Shown here piece by piece: positions 51,431 to 57,894 of a DNA stretch of 64,000 nt. The notes under the pieces are model-generated. The model did no database searches. It was given only the letters and a program-made list of their open reading frames with translations, and was not told where the DNA came from. A program made the translations under genes and the position numbers. The DNA comes from Chitinophaga alhagiae (GTDB lineage Bacteria; Bacteroidota; Bacteroidia; Chitinophagales; Chitinophagaceae), in contig NZ_QXMH01000002.1 in the NCBI RefSeq assembly GCF_003568665.1, forward strand, positions 558,001 to 622,000. The letters run 5' to 3'. Positions within the stretch are counted from its first letter, which is position 1; every line of letters begins with the position of its first letter.

Positions 51431-52201
51431 ATGAAAGCCATCAGACTGTTTCCCTTTCTCGCATTGACCTGCCTGCTGGCAGGAGGCATCACCCACAAGG
51501 CCCAGGCACAATTTGAGTCTCCCGTGCTGGTGCGTGGCCAGATCACAGACACATCAAAAAAGCTGGTGTTATACCCCGCTACCATCCGCAATAAAACAAC
51601 GGGCGCCCGTGTGTTTTCGGATGTTGGCGGGTACTACCGCATCAATGCCAACAGGGGAGATGAGATATTGATCTCCTTTGTGGGGTATGAGCCGGACAGT
51701 TTCAAGGTACGCAGTGAAACAGGTACGGAGGTGCATGACATACGGCTCAAACTGCGGGAGAACTTTCTGCAGGAAGTGGAAATATCCGGTAAATGGAACC
51801 CTTACCAGCTGGATTCCCTGGCGCGGTATGAAGAGTTCAAGCCCTGGCTGGAAACACACAACCGTTCGCTGGTAGATACTTCCAAGAGAAGCACCGGGGG
51901 CTTTGGCCTGGTGTTCAGCCCCTTCACCCGCGGCTCCCGCAAGGAAAAAGACCTGCGCAAGTTCAAGAAGCTGTTTGCCGAGCACGAAAAGCAGGCGTAT
52001 GTGGATTACCGGTATTCCAAAACGTTCGTTAGCCGGGTAACGGGGCTTTCAGGAGATTCCCTGCTCCGTTTCACGCAAAAGTATACGCCTACGTATGAAA
52101 TGCTGCGGAACATGAACAATGAGACCCTGATCTTCTGGATATCCGAAAGGGCCAAACAGTGGAAGAAAGACCCGAATGTAACGCTGAAGCCTGACCAGTG
52201 A
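51431..52201 (+). CDS. Secreted protein with a carboxypeptidase-regulatory-like domain
   Basis: 256 residues. Signal peptide MKAIRLFPFLALTCLLAGGITHKAQA. Residues about 33-115 form a CarboxypepD_reg-like beta-sandwich (VRGQITDTSKKLVLYPATIRNKTTGARVFSDVGGYYRINANRGDEILISFVGYEP), a domain common in Bacteroidota envelope proteins and at the start of SusC. The C-terminal half (about 120-256) is charged, without known motifs (FGLVFSPFTRGSRKEKDLRKFKKLFAEHEKQAYVDYRYSK). Probably periplasmic or surface-associated; role unknown. Confidence 0.82.
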   Translation: MKAIRLFPFLALTCLLAGGITHKAQAQFESPVLVRGQITDTSKKLVLYPATIRNKTTGARVFSDVGGYYRINANRGDEILISFVGYEPDSFKVRSETGTEVHDIRLKLRENFLQEVEISGKWNPYQLDSLARYEEFKPWLETHNRSLVDTSKRSTGGFGLVFSPFTRGSRKEKDLRKFKKLFAEHEKQAYVDYRYSKTFVSRVTGLSGDSLLRFTQKYTPTYEMLRNMNNETLIFWISERAKQWKKDPNVTLKPDQ

Positions 52202-52214
52202 GGATATTAAATGG

Positions 52215-52250
52215 AAAAGCCGGATCATCTCCGGCTATCTCCTTTATTTT
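52215..52250 (+). terminator. Hairpin terminator between convergent genes
   Basis: AGCCGGA/TCCGGCT (52218-52224 with 52230-52236), followed by ATCTCCTTTATTTTT. Lies between the secreted-protein stop and the convergent anti-sigma/protease stop. Confidence 0.6.
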
Positions 52251-52279
52251 TCATTCTTAATTTCGATGTAAGCGGCGGC

Positions 52280-53356
52280 TTAGTTGTACACTTTCACCAT
52301 GTACACAAAATCTTCCAGTTTCTTCAACTGATCTACCCGGTTCAGGCCCATGAGCTGGCTTTTCTGTTTCAGGTCGCGTTTGGCGTACTTGTCTTTCGGC
52401 AGCTCGTCCAGCAGGCGTTTCAGGTGGCCTGATTTTACCGCAAAGGCAATGCCGTCTGAAGAGGACTGTTTGCCGGTGATGATGCCTATCACTTCCCCGT
52501 CTGCATCCAGGAGAGGTGCGCCGCTGTTGCCGGGGTTGACGGGAATAGACACCTGGTAGGCCAGGGTATCTCCGTTAAAACCGGTTTGGGCGCTGATATA
52601 ACCTTTACCGTATACAATTTCGTCTCTCGGGAAGCCCATGCTGAACACTTCCTCACCCGGGCGGATGGGTTGCTGCTTCAGGGCGTAGGGCAGGGGAGCG
52701 GAGCGGAAGGTGGAGTCTGCTATGCGCAGCACCGCCAGGTCGCTCGATACGTCTTCAAATATGCTGACGGCCTTGAAGGCTTCGCCTTTGTTGTTCTGGA
52801 TATAGATAGAGTCCGCCCCTGCAATTACATGATAATTGGTAACCATGTAACCGTTCCGGGAAATGGCAAAGCAGGTGCCGCCATAGGTGCCGGGGTTGAG
52901 GGGGGCCTTGTTATTGCTTTTGATATCGCGGATGAGGGCGTTCTGGGAGCGCTGCATGTTGTTCAGCACCCTTCTCACGTCTTCATACTGGGCGGTAGAG
53001 GAGTTTTTGACCGCTTTCTGCATCACAGCCATGGTAGCCAGGGAGGTAACCAGGGCAATACAGGCGGCCGCGGCCAGGTTCAGCCAGGTACGCCGGCTGC
53101 GTATATTGATAACCGGGGCGGAGGGTTTGGCTGTTACCGGCACTTCCGCCCGGGTATGAATGGCGTCCATGCGGCGGAGCAGGTCTTTCCGCGCGGCGTT
53201 GGCCCGCATTTGCTGCAGCAGCAACCGGTGCTCGGTTACCTGCCTGTCAATAGCGGGATCGTTACGGCGGAGGGCGTCAAAAGCCTCCCGTTCCGGAACG
53301 CTCATGTCGCCATCAAGGTAGCGCTCTATTTCCTGTATCAAGTGTATATCGTTCAT
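52280..53356 (-). CDS. Anti-sigma factor domain fused to a periplasmic trypsin-like (HtrA-type) serine protease
   Basis: 358 residues. The cytoplasmic N-terminus (residues 1-60, LIQEIERYLDGDMSVPEREAFDALRRNDPAIDRQV) resembles sigma-binding segments of Bacteroidota anti-sigma factors. One transmembrane helix lies at about 91-112 (WLNLAAAACIALVTSLATMAVM). The periplasmic part (about 150-315) is a trypsin-like domain with a full catalytic triad: His176 (TNYHVI), Asp206 (SSDLAVLRI), Ser278 (NPGNSGAPLL). No PDZ domain. It lies 21 bp after an ECF sigma gene on the same strand, so it is probably that sigma's regulator. Having sensor, membrane tether and protease in one chain is unusual; anti-sigmas are normally cut by separate proteases. 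Confidence 0.85.
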   Translation of the reverse strand: MNDIHLIQEIERYLDGDMSVPEREAFDALRRNDPAIDRQVTEHRLLLQQMRANAARKDLLRRMDAIHTRAEVPVTAKPSAPVINIRSRRTWLNLAAAACIALVTSLATMAVMQKAVKNSSTAQYEDVRRVLNNMQRSQNALIRDIKSNNKAPLNPGTYGGTCFAISRNGYMVTNYHVIAGADSIYIQNNKGEAFKAVSIFEDVSSDLAVLRIADSTFRSAPLPYALKQQPIRPGEEVFSMGFPRDEIVYGKGYISAQTGFNGDTLAYQVSIPVNPGNSGAPLLDADGEVIGIITGKQSSSDGIAFAVKSGHLKRLLDELPKDKYAKRDLKQKSQLMGLNRVDQLKKLEDFVYMVKVYN

Positions 53357-53377
53357 TTCACAGTGTCCTTCCGGGAC

Positions 53378-53944
53378 TTATTTATATTGAGCAAAGAATA
53401 ATTTTTTCAACCGCATCAGGCATTTGTACTTCTGGTTTTTGGCATTTTCCGCGTTGGTATAGCCAAAACGTTCCGCAATCTCCTGCATGGAACTGCCATG
53501 TACATAATAATCCTCCAGGATGGTTTTGCAGGGCTCCCCCATTTTGCCCAGCGCTTCTTCCATGAGGGCGAACTGCTGGTCTTTTTCCACCTGGGCTTCC
53601 AGGGCCTCTTCCGCCGCGGCCGTTTCCTCCAGCTCCTCGTAAATGGGCCCCTGGAAGGCGGACTGCTGCAGCTTTTTCAGCCAGATGCGCCGGCAAACCG
53701 CGTAAAGGAAGGTTTTTAGCCGGCTGGAAAGAATAAAATTGCCCTCCTGCACCTTTTCATATAACACGATCATGCTTTCCTGGAAAACGTCTCTCGCATC
53801 ATCTTCAGACCCGTTATGCTGTAAGATCATCCTGGCAATGGCCGGGAAATTCTCTAAATAAATGGCTTCCAACGATTTGTCGTCATTGGCGGCCAGCCCG
53901 AGCAACAATTCCCTGTCCCGTTCTATTTGCAAAAGATTATTCAC
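53378..53944 (-). CDS. ECF-type RNA polymerase sigma factor
   Basis: 188 residues. Region 2 is LEAIYLENFPAIARMILQHNGSEDDARDVFQESMIVLYEKVQ (about 24-65); region 4 carries the helix-turn-helix GSSMQEIAERFGYTNAENAKNQKYKCLMRLKKLF (about 148-181), with an Ala/Glu-rich linker between. The region-4 recognition helix with NAENAKNQKYKC is the form common to Bacteroidota ECF groups. Paired with the downstream anti-sigma/protease; divergent from a tiny lipoprotein gene that may be a target. Confidence 0.92.
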   Translation of the reverse strand: MNNLLQIERDRELLLGLAANDDKSLEAIYLENFPAIARMILQHNGSEDDARDVFQESMIVLYEKVQEGNFILSSRLKTFLYAVCRRIWLKKLQQSAFQGPIYEELEETAAAEEALEAQVEKDQQFALMEEALGKMGEPCKTILEDYYVHGSSMQEIAERFGYTNAENAKNQKYKCLMRLKKLFFAQYK

Positions 53945-54076
53945 TTATTAATACGGTTAAACGTCTTTTAGTAACCCAAAGTAACCAAAATTTTTTTTTT
54001 GAAACGGCGGGTTACCTTTTTGCCCTGCCCGGTATAAAGTATAAATCTCATTTCAAAAACCTTAAAAACGATTAAA

Positions 54077-54277
54077 ATGAAAAAAGTAGGTTTCCTGGCT
54101 CTCGCCCTCGGTCTTTTCGTAGCAGCTTGTAACAGTGCTTCTACCAGCAACACTAGCGATTCCGCTTCTATTGACAGCGCAGTAAACACTGCTGCTCCTG
54201 TTGATTCTGCTGTAGTTGACTCCGCTGCCGCTGCAGTTGATTCTGCTGTTATAGCTCCTGCTGACTCTGCTAAATAA
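54077..54277 (+). CDS. Small Ser/Asp/Ala-rich lipoprotein
   Basis: 66 residues. Signal and lipobox MKKVGFLALALGLFVAAC with lipidated Cys18. The mature 49 residues are of extremely low complexity: only N, S, A, T, D, I, V, P and K occur, with repeated DSAV/DSAA units (SIDSAVNTAAPVDSAVVDSA). It is likely unstructured. The codons for the repeats vary (gattctgct, gactccgct), so it is not a recent expansion. It has its own strong terminator and is divergent from the ECF sigma operon. Function unknown; a surface or periplasmic spacer or a stress-induced lipoprotein are possibilities. Confidence 0.8.
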   Translation: MKKVGFLALALGLFVAACNSASTSNTSDSASIDSAVNTAAPVDSAVVDSAAAAVDSAVIAPADSAK

Positions 54278-54309
54278 TTATAGGCAAGCAATCAAGGATA
54301 TTTAATCCG

Positions 54310-54336
54310 GTCCCGGCCCAGTGCCGGGACTTTTTT
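54310..54336 (+). terminator. Intrinsic terminator after the small lipoprotein gene
   Basis: Perfect 8-bp stem GTCCCGGC/GCCGGGAC (54310-54317 with 54323-54330), 5-base loop CCAGT, six T's. Confidence 0.9.
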
Positions 54337-54626
54337 ATTTGGGTTAATTGTAATATGGCAAGAGCAGCCATGGGCCGTGGTTCAACCAGGGCCTGTATAT
54401 AGCTGCCCATGACCTTGGCTATGGATGCTCCATAGCTGGTCCATGGTTGCCCTATAGATGGTCAATTATTCGGTAAGCAGGCCGCCAGCCAGGTATATAA
54501 ATATTTGCTATAGCATGCAATCGGCCCTCCGGGTATTCATATTCGCGCGGAAAGGGGATGGTTGTTGAATAAAATCTATTGAAAGCCTCGTTTTATTCAA
54601 TAAAATGTATTTTTTCACACTCCTGT
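54337..54626. other. Intergenic region with nested inverted repeats, upstream of the aromatic leader promoter
   Basis: No gene seen. A cluster of inverted repeats lies at 54369-54436: CATGGGC (54369-54375) with GCCCATG (54405-54411), and GCTATGGA (54418-54425) with TCCATAGC (54429-54436). Several CCATGG/CCATAG words follow up to about 54470. A separate 10-bp inverted repeat at 54565-54600 is listed on its own. It could be a structured RNA or protein-binding region; nothing specific is recognisable. Confidence 0.5.
54565..54600. promoter_or_regulatory. 10-bp perfect inverted repeat upstream of the aromatic operon promoter
   Basis: TTGAATAAAA at 54565-54574 and TTTTATTCAA at 54591-54600, 16 bases apart. 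The right half-site ends 26 bases before the TTG of the promoter, a good place for an activator or repressor dimer. The centre-to-centre distance is 26 bp, about 2.5 helical turns. Confidence 0.5.
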
Positions 54627-54656
54627 TTGAATAATTGAAACCCTGCCTTACTTTTG
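54627..54656 (+). promoter_or_regulatory. Promoter of the aromatic amino acid operon leader (TTG-N19-TACTTTTG)
   Basis: TTG at 54627-54629, 19-base spacer, TACTTTTG at 54649-54656: a complete Bacteroidota consensus. Predicted start near 54662, about 22 bases before the first leader ATG, the same distance as in the ilv leader. Confidence 0.75.
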
Positions 54657-54684
54657 TACCATCAAACAATAAAGCAAACGCATC

Positions 54685-54744
54685 ATGCAACAACGTACCG
54701 TTGGTTACTTTTACGGATTTTACTTTTTCTGGTTCCAGGAATAG
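54685..54744 (+). CDS. Aromatic leader peptide 1 (19 codons, Phe/Tyr/Trp-rich)
   Basis: ATG CAA CAA CGT ... CAG GAA TAG encodes 19 residues, with YFYGFYFFWF at positions 8-17: five Phe, three Tyr and one Trp in ten codons. The operon downstream makes chorismate, Phe and Tyr, so stalling on these codons would report shortage of its end products; the Trp codon adds sensitivity to the third chorismate-derived amino acid. The stop codon overlaps the antiterminator sequence AGGAGG. Layout matches the pheA/trp leaders of Enterobacteria. Confidence 0.87.
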   Translation: MQQRTVGYFYGFYFFWFQE

Positions 54745-54811
54745 GAGGTTCGTTGTTGTTAAAATAGCTGAAAATATAACGGGCCTCCTGAAAAAGGGGG
54801 CCTTTCTTATT
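54743..54811 (+). promoter_or_regulatory. Aromatic attenuator 1: competing antiterminator and terminator
   Basis: Terminator GGCCTCCT/AGGGGGCC (54782-54789 with 54795-54802, one G-T pair) with loop GAAAA-type and tail TTTCTTATT. Antiterminator: AGGAGG (54743-54748, overlapping the leader stop codon) is perfectly complementary to CCTCCT (54784-54789), the terminator's 5' arm. The two structures are mutually exclusive. A terminating ribosome covers AGGAGG; a ribosome stalled upstream leaves it free. Confidence 0.82.
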
Positions 54812-54837
54812 ACAATGAATTACAATAAACTGAATAT

Positions 54838-54912
54838 ATGTCGCAAAAGAGCTTTAGCCTGTATTTCTTTTACTTTTTCTTTTACCAGGAAGAAAGCGGG
54901 ACTCTCTTGTAA
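54838..54912 (+). CDS. Aromatic leader peptide 2 (24 codons, Phe/Tyr-rich)
   Basis: ATG TCG CAA AAG ... CTC TTG TAA encodes 24 residues, with YFFYFFFY at positions 9-16 and another Phe at 6 (six Phe, three Tyr, no Trp in all). The core resembles leader 1 at protein level (FYFFWFQE versus FYFFFYQE) and DNA level (shared TTTTACTTTTTCT and CCAGGAA), so the two units probably arose by duplication. It lies wholly downstream of terminator 1 and has no promoter of its own, so it is only translated on read-through transcripts. Confidence 0.85.
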   Translation: MSQKSFSLYFFYFFFYQEESGTLL

Positions 54913-54968
54913 CAACAGTTTATCATAACTAACAATTGAAGGGTCCCGGCTCGCGGGGCCCTTTTTTT
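54897..54968 (+). promoter_or_regulatory. Aromatic attenuator 2: competing antiterminator and terminator
   Basis: Terminator GGGTCCCG/CGGGGCCC (54941-54948 with 54954-54961, one T-G pair), 5-base loop, then seven T's ending 22 bases before the pheA ATG. Antiterminator: CGGGAC (54897-54902, within leader 2 codons just before its stop) pairs with GTCCCG (54943-54948), extended by one wobble pair. This again consumes the 5' arm of the terminator and is masked by a ribosome finishing the leader peptide. Confidence 0.8.
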
Positions 54969-54990
54969 ATACAAATACGAACCAGTTTTT

Positions 54991-55821
54991 ATGCACATCG
55001 CAATTCAGGGATTTGAAGGAAGTTTTCACCAGATAGCCGTACAGAAGTACTTCGGCAAGCAGCATACCATTGAAGCCTGCGCTTCCTTTCCGGAGCTGGT
55101 GCGCAAGGTGAAGAACGGTGAGGCCGGCGTGGATGGCGGCATGATGGCCATCGAGAACTCCATTGCGGGCAGCATCCTTCCCAATTACAGCCTGCTGAAA
55201 AACTCGGGGCTGCACATCATGGGAGAGCTGTACCTGCAAATTAACCAGCAGCTGATGGTACTGCCGGGGCAGGCCATTGAAGACATCCGGGAAGTACATT
55301 CCCACCCGATGGCCCTGCTGCAGTGCATGGACTTCCTGGCCCAATACCCGCAGATCAAGCTGGTGGAAACGGAAGACACGGCCCTCAGCGCCAAACATGT
55401 GCGCCAGAAGAAGCTGAAAGCCACCGCGGCCATAGCGGGGCAGCTGGCGGCGGAGCTTTTTGAACTGGATATCATTGCTCCCAACATCCATACGGCCAAA
55501 AACAATTATACCCGCTTCCTGGCCATTTCAAGGAACGGGGTGGAAGCGCCCGCGGATGCCAACAAATCTTCCGTATATTTCCAAACTTCCAATGAAAGGG
55601 GAAGCCTGGCCAAAGTGCTCACCAAAATTGCCGCCGAAGGCATCAACCTGAGCAAGATCCAGAGTTTTCCGATACCGGCCAGGGAATGGCATTATTATTT
55701 TCATGCGGACATGGAATTTGACACCCTTGCGCATTTCCAGCAGGCACTGAAAAAAATTACGCCGCTCACCGAGCACCTGACGGTACTGGGCATTTACAAA
55801 AAAGGCAAAACGCACAATTAA
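54991..55821 (+). CDS. pheA: Prephenate dehydratase
   Basis: 276 residues, a stand-alone dehydratase without a chorismate mutase domain (that activity is fused to the DAHP synthase downstream). It converts prephenate to phenylpyruvate. Substrate-domain motifs: QGFEGSFHQIAVQKYF, AIENSIAGSI, and EDTALSAKHV, with the catalytic Thr replaced or shifted near NNYTRFLAIS (the conserved T-R-F). A C-terminal ACT domain (about 190-270, ERGSLAKVLTKIAAEGINLSKIQSFPI) carries the Phe-binding ESRP-like region as IQSFPIPAREW. First gene after the double attenuator. Confidence 0.94.
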   Translation: MHIAIQGFEGSFHQIAVQKYFGKQHTIEACASFPELVRKVKNGEAGVDGGMMAIENSIAGSILPNYSLLKNSGLHIMGELYLQINQQLMVLPGQAIEDIREVHSHPMALLQCMDFLAQYPQIKLVETEDTALSAKHVRQKKLKATAAIAGQLAAELFELDIIAPNIHTAKNNYTRFLAISRNGVEAPADANKSSVYFQTSNERGSLAKVLTKIAAEGINLSKIQSFPIPAREWHYYFHADMEFDTLAHFQQALKKITPLTEHLTVLGIYKKGKTHN

Positions 55822-55831
55822 TCATACGCAC

Positions 55832-57016
55832 ATGCAACCAACTGTAGCCAAAAGATTGCAACACACCGAAGAGTATTACTTTTCACGCAAGCTGCGCGAA
55901 ATAGATGATATGAACAAAGCGGGTGCAAATGTGATCAACCTGGGTATCGGGAGTCCGGACCTTCCGCCGCATCCCTCCGTGGTAGCGGCATTGAATGAGC
56001 ATGCCGCCAAACCCGGCACCCATGCTTACCAGGGCTACAAGGGCATACCGGCCCTGCGGCAGGCCATGGCCGCCTGGTACGGCCGCTTTTACGGTGTTAC
56101 GCTTGACGCCGAGCGGGAAGTGCTGCCCCTCATCGGCTCCAAGGAAGGCATCATGCACATCTGCATGACCTTTCTGCAGGAAGGGGATGAGGCGCTGATC
56201 CCTGACCCCGGCTACCCCACCTACCGCTCCGCCGTGCAGCTGAGCGGCGCCACGCCAGTAACGTACTCTCTGAGCGCGGCCAACGGCTGGCAGCCGGACC
56301 TGGCGGCGCTGGAGAGAACGGACCTGAGCCGCGTGAAGCTCATGTGGGTGAACTACCCCCATATGCCCACCGGCGCGCAGCCGCTGGCCGGCACTTTTAC
56401 GCAGCTGGTGGCTTTCGCCAAAAAACATCAGATATTGCTTTGCCACGATAACCCGTACAGCTTCATCCTGAACGATCAGCCGGCCAGCCTGCTGGCTACG
56501 CCGGGCGCTATGGAAGTAGCGCTGGAACTGAACTCCCTCAGCAAAAGCGGCAACATGGCCGGCTGGCGCGTGGGTATGCTGGCGGGCCGCGCGGAATTGC
56601 TGAACGATGTATTGCGTTTCAAAAGCAATATGGACTCCGGCATGTTCCAGCCCGTGCAAATGGCGGCAGTGGCCGCCCTTGAGCTGGGGCCGGAATGGTA
56701 TGCGGAGCTGAACGCCATTTACGCCGCCCGCCGCAAAAAAGTATTTGAGCTGCTCAACCTGCTGGGTTGCCGGTACGATACCGCGCAAACCGGTATGTTC
56801 GTATGGGCGGAGATCCCGGCCGGTTATAAAGACGGGTTTGCCGTAAGTGACGAGGTGCTGCAGAAAGCCCATGTATTCATTACGCCCGGCGGCATTTTTG
56901 GCGCCAACGGCAACGGCTACATCCGTGTGAGCCTCTGCCGCAGCGAGCAGGTGTTTGAAGAGGCCATAGCCCGGGTGCAACAATCCATCCCCGTATCCCA
57001 AACTGTGAAAATATGA
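55832..57016 (+). CDS. Class I/II PLP aminotransferase (probable aromatic aminotransferase)
   Basis: 394 residues. Fold-type I aminotransferase motifs: INLGIGSPDLPPHPSV, GSKEGIMHICMTFL, DPGYPTYRSAV, WVNYPHMPTGA, and the PLP Lys in LNSLSKSGNMAGWRVGMLAG (about residue 236). The YPHMPTG variant replaces the usual YPNNPTG. Its place between pheA and tyrA, overlapping tyrA by 4 bp, strongly suggests that it transaminates phenylpyruvate and 4-hydroxyphenylpyruvate or prephenate. By sequence alone it could also be an aspartate or LL-diaminopimelate-type enzyme. Confidence 0.88.
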   Translation: MQPTVAKRLQHTEEYYFSRKLREIDDMNKAGANVINLGIGSPDLPPHPSVVAALNEHAAKPGTHAYQGYKGIPALRQAMAAWYGRFYGVTLDAEREVLPLIGSKEGIMHICMTFLQEGDEALIPDPGYPTYRSAVQLSGATPVTYSLSAANGWQPDLAALERTDLSRVKLMWVNYPHMPTGAQPLAGTFTQLVAFAKKHQILLCHDNPYSFILNDQPASLLATPGAMEVALELNSLSKSGNMAGWRVGMLAGRAELLNDVLRFKSNMDSGMFQPVQMAAVAALELGPEWYAELNAIYAARRKKVFELLNLLGCRYDTAQTGMFVWAEIPAGYKDGFAVSDEVLQKAHVFITPGGIFGANGNGYIRVSLCRSEQVFEEAIARVQQSIPVSQTVKI

Positions 57017-57855
57017 TAGCAACCGTAGTAGGAGTAGGATTAATAGGCGGTTCGCTGGCCATCAGCCTCAAGGAAAAAGGCGTGGCCAACTGGGTGATCG
57101 GCGTAGACTTTAACGAAGAGAACGTGAAAAGGGCGCAGGAGCTGAACATCATTGATGAAGGCGCTACCCTGGAAGATGCCATGAACCGCAGCCAGCTGAT
57201 CATACTGGCCATACCGGTAGACGCCCTGCTCCAGACCCTTACCTCTATTTTGGACAAGGTGGGCCCGCAACATGTGATCATGGACGTAGGCTCTACCAAA
57301 CAAAAATTATTGCAGCTCGTTGCCGGTCATTCCAAACGGGGGCGTTTTGTGGCCGCCCACCCCATGGCCGGCACCGAGTACTCCGGGCCGGATGCGGCCG
57401 TACGCAACCTGTTTGCGCAAAAAACAATGGTGCTTTGCGATGTGAAGAACAGCGATGAAGATGCGGTGGAGCTGATAGAGGCCATGGTAGACAAGCTGAA
57501 CATGCGCACGGTGTACATGAACGCGGAAGAGCATGACCTGCATACCGCTTACGTGTCTCACATCTCCCACATCACCTCCTTTGCCCTGGCGCTTACGGTG
57601 CTGAAGAAAGAAAAGGAGCAGGGCCGCATTTTTGAACTGGCCAGCGGCGGTTTTGAATCTACCGTGCGCCTCGCCAAAAGCTCGCCTGATACGTGGGTGC
57701 CCATCTTCAAGCACAACCGCAACAATGTGCTGGACGTGCTGGAAGAACACATCCACCAGCTGGAGCAAATGAAAAAACTGCTGCAGGAAGAAGACTACGA
57801 TACCTTCTATAAACTGATACAAAAGAGTAACAAGATCAAAAAGATCCTGAAATAA
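57013..57855 (+). CDS. tyrA: Prephenate dehydrogenase
   Basis: 280 residues starting within the stop of the aminotransferase gene (ATGA overlap). NAD-binding Rossmann motif VGVGLIGGSLAISLKEKG (about 5-22), VMDVGSTK-like IMDVGSTKQ, the catalytic-His region HPMAGTEYSGPDAAV (about 116-130), and a C-terminal helical dimerisation domain (HDLHTAYVSHISHITSFALAL). It oxidatively decarboxylates prephenate to 4-hydroxyphenylpyruvate. No ACT domain, so any Tyr control of flux must be elsewhere, such as at the attenuators or DAHP synthase. Confidence 0.94.
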   Translation: MIATVVGVGLIGGSLAISLKEKGVANWVIGVDFNEENVKRAQELNIIDEGATLEDAMNRSQLIILAIPVDALLQTLTSILDKVGPQHVIMDVGSTKQKLLQLVAGHSKRGRFVAAHPMAGTEYSGPDAAVRNLFAQKTMVLCDVKNSDEDAVELIEAMVDKLNMRTVYMNAEEHDLHTAYVSHISHITSFALALTVLKKEKEQGRIFELASGGFESTVRLAKSSPDTWVPIFKHNRNNVLDVLEEHIHQLEQMKKLLQEEDYDTFYKLIQKSNKIKKILK

Positions 57856-57894
57856 AAAACAACATCCGGTCAATTATTAACACGTCATATTACA

